NCBI RefSeq assembly: GCF_000006405.1 | Contig: NW_003202570.1 | Span: 116,736 to 162,143 of the forward strand | From: Perkinsus marinus ATCC 50983 | Lineage: Eukaryota; Perkinsozoa; Perkinsida; Perkinsidae | Length of the DNA: 45,408 nucleotides | Reading direction: 5' to 3' | Shown here: positions 42,440 through 45,408 of the stretch, one piece after another | Layout: every line of letters begins with the position of its first letter | How positions within the stretch are numbered: position 1 is the first letter of the stretch | Position numbers and translations under genes: made by a program | Notes under the pieces: generated by a model | The model's database searches: none | Seen by the model: only the letters and a program-made list of their open reading frames with translations | What the model was told of the DNA's origin: nothing

Positions 42440-45408
42440 AAAACTGCACAAATGGTCAATTTCCACATCATTTCGTGATCATATGGTCGGAATAGTGAAT
42501 CTTATAGTGGACGGTGCAACTCTGCAGCCTCCGAACCGGATCGGCGCCCCACAGAGAGATCCTCTCCTGCACAAATCGTCAGTTTCCACACCATTTCTTT
42601 ATCTTGTGGTCGGAGTAGCGAATGCTATAGTAGTGGATGCAACTCTGCAGCCTTCGAGCCGGATCGGCGCCTCACAGAGAGGTCCTCCCCTGCACAAATC
42701 GTCAGTTTCCACATCATTTCGTGATCATGTGGTCGGAATAGTGAATCTTATAGTGGCGGATGCAACTCTGTGGCGTTTGAGCCAGATCGGCAGCTTTTAA
42801 AGAGGTTCTCCACTGCACAAATCATCAAACTCCACATTATTTCTTTATCATGTGGTTAGGATAGTGAATCTTATAGTGGTGGATTCAACTCTGCAGCCTT
42901 CGAGCTGGATTGGCGCCTCACAGAGAGGTCTTCCCCTGCACAAATCGTCAGTTTCCACACCATTTCTTCATCTTGTGGTCGGAATAGTAAAAATTGTAGA
43001 GGTGGATTCAACTCTGCAGCCTTCGAGCCGGATCGGCGCCTCACAGAGAGGTCCTCCCCTGCACAAATCGTCAGTTTCCACATCATTTCGTGATCATGTG
43101 GTCGGAATAGTGAATCTTATAGTGGTGGATTTAACTCTCTGGCCTTCGAGGCGGACCGGCGCCTTTAAAAGAGGTCCTCCCCTGCACAAATCGTCAGCTT
43201 CCACATCATCTCTTTATCATGTAGTCGAGATAGTAAATTTTATAGTGGTGGATTCAACTCTCTGGCCTCCGGGCCGGATCGGCGCCTTCTCAAGAGGTCC
43301 TCCGCTGCACAAATCGCAAGTTTCCACATCATTTTTTATCTTGTGGTCGGAATAGTAAAACTTATATAGGCGGATTCAACTCTCTGGCCTTCGATCCGGA
43401 TCGGCGCCTCACAGAGAGGTCCTCCCCTGCACAAATCGTCAGTTTCCACATCATTTCGTGATCATGTGGTCGGAATAGTGAATCTTATATTGGCGGATGC
43501 AACTCTGTGGCGTTTGAGCCAGATCGGCAGCTTTTAAAGAGGTTCTCCACTGCACAAATCATCAAACTCCACATTATTTCTTTATCATGTGGTTAGGATA
43601 GTGAATCTTATAGTGGTGGATTCAACTCTGCAGCCTTCGAGCTGGATTGGCGCCTCACAGAGAGGTCTTCCCCTGCACAAATCGTCAGTTTCCACACCAT
43701 TTCTTCATCTTGTGGTCGGAATAGTAAAAATTGTAGAGGTGGATTCAACTCTGCAGCCTTCGAGCCGGATCGGCGCCTCACAGAGAGGTCCTCCCCTGCA
43801 CAAATCGTCAGTTTCCACATCATTTCGTGATCATGTGGTCGGAATAGTGAATCTTATAGTGGCGGATGCAACTCTGTGGCGTTTGAGCCAGATCGGCAGC
43901 TTTTAAAGAGGTTCTCCACTGCACAAATCATCAAACTCCACATTATTTCTTTATCATGTGGTTAGGATGGTGAATCTTATAGTGGTGGATTCAACTCTGC
44001 AGCCTTCGAGCCGGATCGGCGCCTCGCAGAGAGGTCTTCCCCTGCACAAATCGTCAGTTTCCACATCATTTCTTTATCTTGTGGTCGGAATAGTAAAAAT
44101 TGTAGAGGTGGATTCAACTCTCTGGCCTTCGAGCCCGATCGGCGCCTCACAGAGAGGTCCTCCCCTGCATAAATCATCAATTTCCACATCATTTCTTGAT
44201 CGTGTGGTCGGGGTAGTAAATCTTATAGTGGTGGGTTTAACTCTCTGGCCTTCGAGGCGGACCGGCGCCTTTTGAAGAGGTCCTCCCCTGCACAAATCGT
44301 CAGTTTCCACATCATCTCTTTATCATGTAGTCGAGATAGTAAATTTTGTAGTGGTGGATTCAACTCTGCAGCCTTCGAGCCGGATCGGCGCCTCACAGAG
44401 AGGTCTTCCCCAGCACAAATCGTCAGTTTCCACATCATTTCTTCATCTTGTGGTCGGAATAGTAAAAATTGTAGAGGTGGATTCAACTCTGCAGCCTTCG
44501 AGCCGGATCGGCGCCTCGCAGAGAGGTCTTCCCCTGCACAAATCGTCAGTTTCCACATCATTTCTTTGTCTTGTGGTCGGAATAGTAAAAATTGTAGAGG
44601 TGGATTCAACTCTGCAGCCTTCGAGCCGGATCGGCGCCTCACAGAGAGGTCCTCCCCTGCACAAATCGTCAGTTTCCACATCATTTCGTGATCATGTGGT
44701 CGGAATAGTGAATCTTATAGTGGCGGATGCAACTCTGTGGCGTTTGAGCCAGATCGGCAGCTTTTAAAGGGGTTCTCCACTGCACAAATCATCAAACTCC
44801 ACATCATTTCTTTATCATGTGGTTAGGATAGTGAATCTTATAGTGGCGGATTCAACTCTGCAGCCTTCGAGCCGGATCGGCGCCTCACAGAGAGGTCCTC
44901 CCCTGCACAAATCGTCAGTTTCCACATCATTTCGTGATCATGTGGTCGGAATAGTGAATCTTATAGTGGCGGATGCAACTCTGTGGCGTTTGAGCCAGAT
45001 CGGCAGCTTTTAAAGAGGTTCTCCACTGCACAAATCATCAAACTCCACATTATTTCTTTATCATGTGGTTAGGATGGTGAATCTTATAGTGGTGGATTCA
45101 ACTCTGCAGCCTTCGAGCCGGATCGGCGCCTCACAGAGAGGTCCTCCCCTGCACAAATCGTCAGTTTCCACATCATTTCGTGATCATGTGGTCGGAATAG
45201 TGAATCTTATAGTGGCGGATGCAACTCTGTGGCGTTTGAGCCAGATCGGCAGCTTTTAAAGAGGTTCTCTACTGCACAAATCATCAAACTCCACATTATT
45301 TCTTTATCATGTGGTTAGGATGGTGAATCTTATAGTGGTGGATTCAACTCTGCAGCCTTCGAGCTGGATCGGCGCCTCACAGAGAGGTCTTCCCCTGCAC
45401 AAATCGTC
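42440..45408. repeat. Satellite array, 123-bp unit, about 24 copies, runs off the window
   Basis: The anchor word TGCACAAATC recurs at 42691, 42814 and 42937, exactly 123 bp apart, to the window end. At least two unit types alternate: one with CAGTTTCCACATCATTTCG and GCAACTCTGTGGCG, the other with CAAACTCCACATTATTTC and TTCAACTCTGCAGCC. This gives higher-order blocks of 246 bp or more in places. Since 123 is 41 codons, frames stay open on both strands; these are not read as genes. Confidence 0.97.

Noticed and set aside
42378-45259. Long open frames of 60-167 codons on both strands of the satellite
   Set aside because: They exist because the 123-bp period is a multiple of three; the same peptide repeats in each unit, starts are not conserved and both strands are equally open.

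Overview
The window looks like nuclear DNA of a protist with many small introns. A Perkinsus-like alveolate is my best guess, held with low to moderate confidence because no marker settles it. The pointers are very small GT-AG introns (mostly 36-59 nt) that can be checked by reading phase in many genes, an elongator-type tRNA-Met, an eIF2-alpha gene, Sfi1-like and SET-domain proteins, an LTR-retroelement gag, and MITE-like repeats inside introns. A run of exactly 100 N at 22688-22787 is a scaffold gap.

Left part (1-12.3 kb): the left edge is the gag-protease end of an LTR retroelement on the minus strand. Next come an intronless AAAP-type amino-acid transporter (+), a three-exon YAR1-like ankyrin protein (-), a long multi-exon Sfi1-like centrin-binding-repeat protein (-), two small unrecognised spliced genes (+), and a two-exon ATX1-type copper chaperone (-).

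Middle part (13-30 kb): an 11-exon eIF2-alpha gene (+, 333 residues) keeps its regulatory serine. Its two long introns are swollen by MITE-like repeats. Two intronless tandem genes for GT61-like type II membrane glycosyltransferases follow (+), then a 56-bp minisatellite, the gap, an unrecognised four-exon gene (-), a low-complexity protein (-), tRNA-Met(CAT), and a six-exon LLPH/YBL028C-like nucleolar basic protein (-).

Right part (30.5-45.4 kb): a repeat-rich zone. It holds a 15-bp coding-like minisatellite, a stretch dense in short perfect hairpins, and a duplicated segment carrying a PIF1/Helitron-like helicase fragment in which one copy has an extra hairpin. It also holds a 1.19-kb element with terminal inverted repeats and an AT-rich segment between 123-bp direct repeats. 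Host genes then resume: a SET-domain protein (-), a three-exon unknown (-), an unknown (-), and a short RPA1-like gene with one OB fold (+). The window ends in about 24 copies of a 123-bp satellite.

The genes do not form one pathway; this is an ordinary eukaryotic neighbourhood cut up by repeats. The most unusual material is the set of apparently mobile hairpins, the flanked AT-rich segment and the tandem glycosyltransferases with a conserved Cys/Trp-rich tail. All exon structures were read by eye from splice consensus and phase, not from transcripts.
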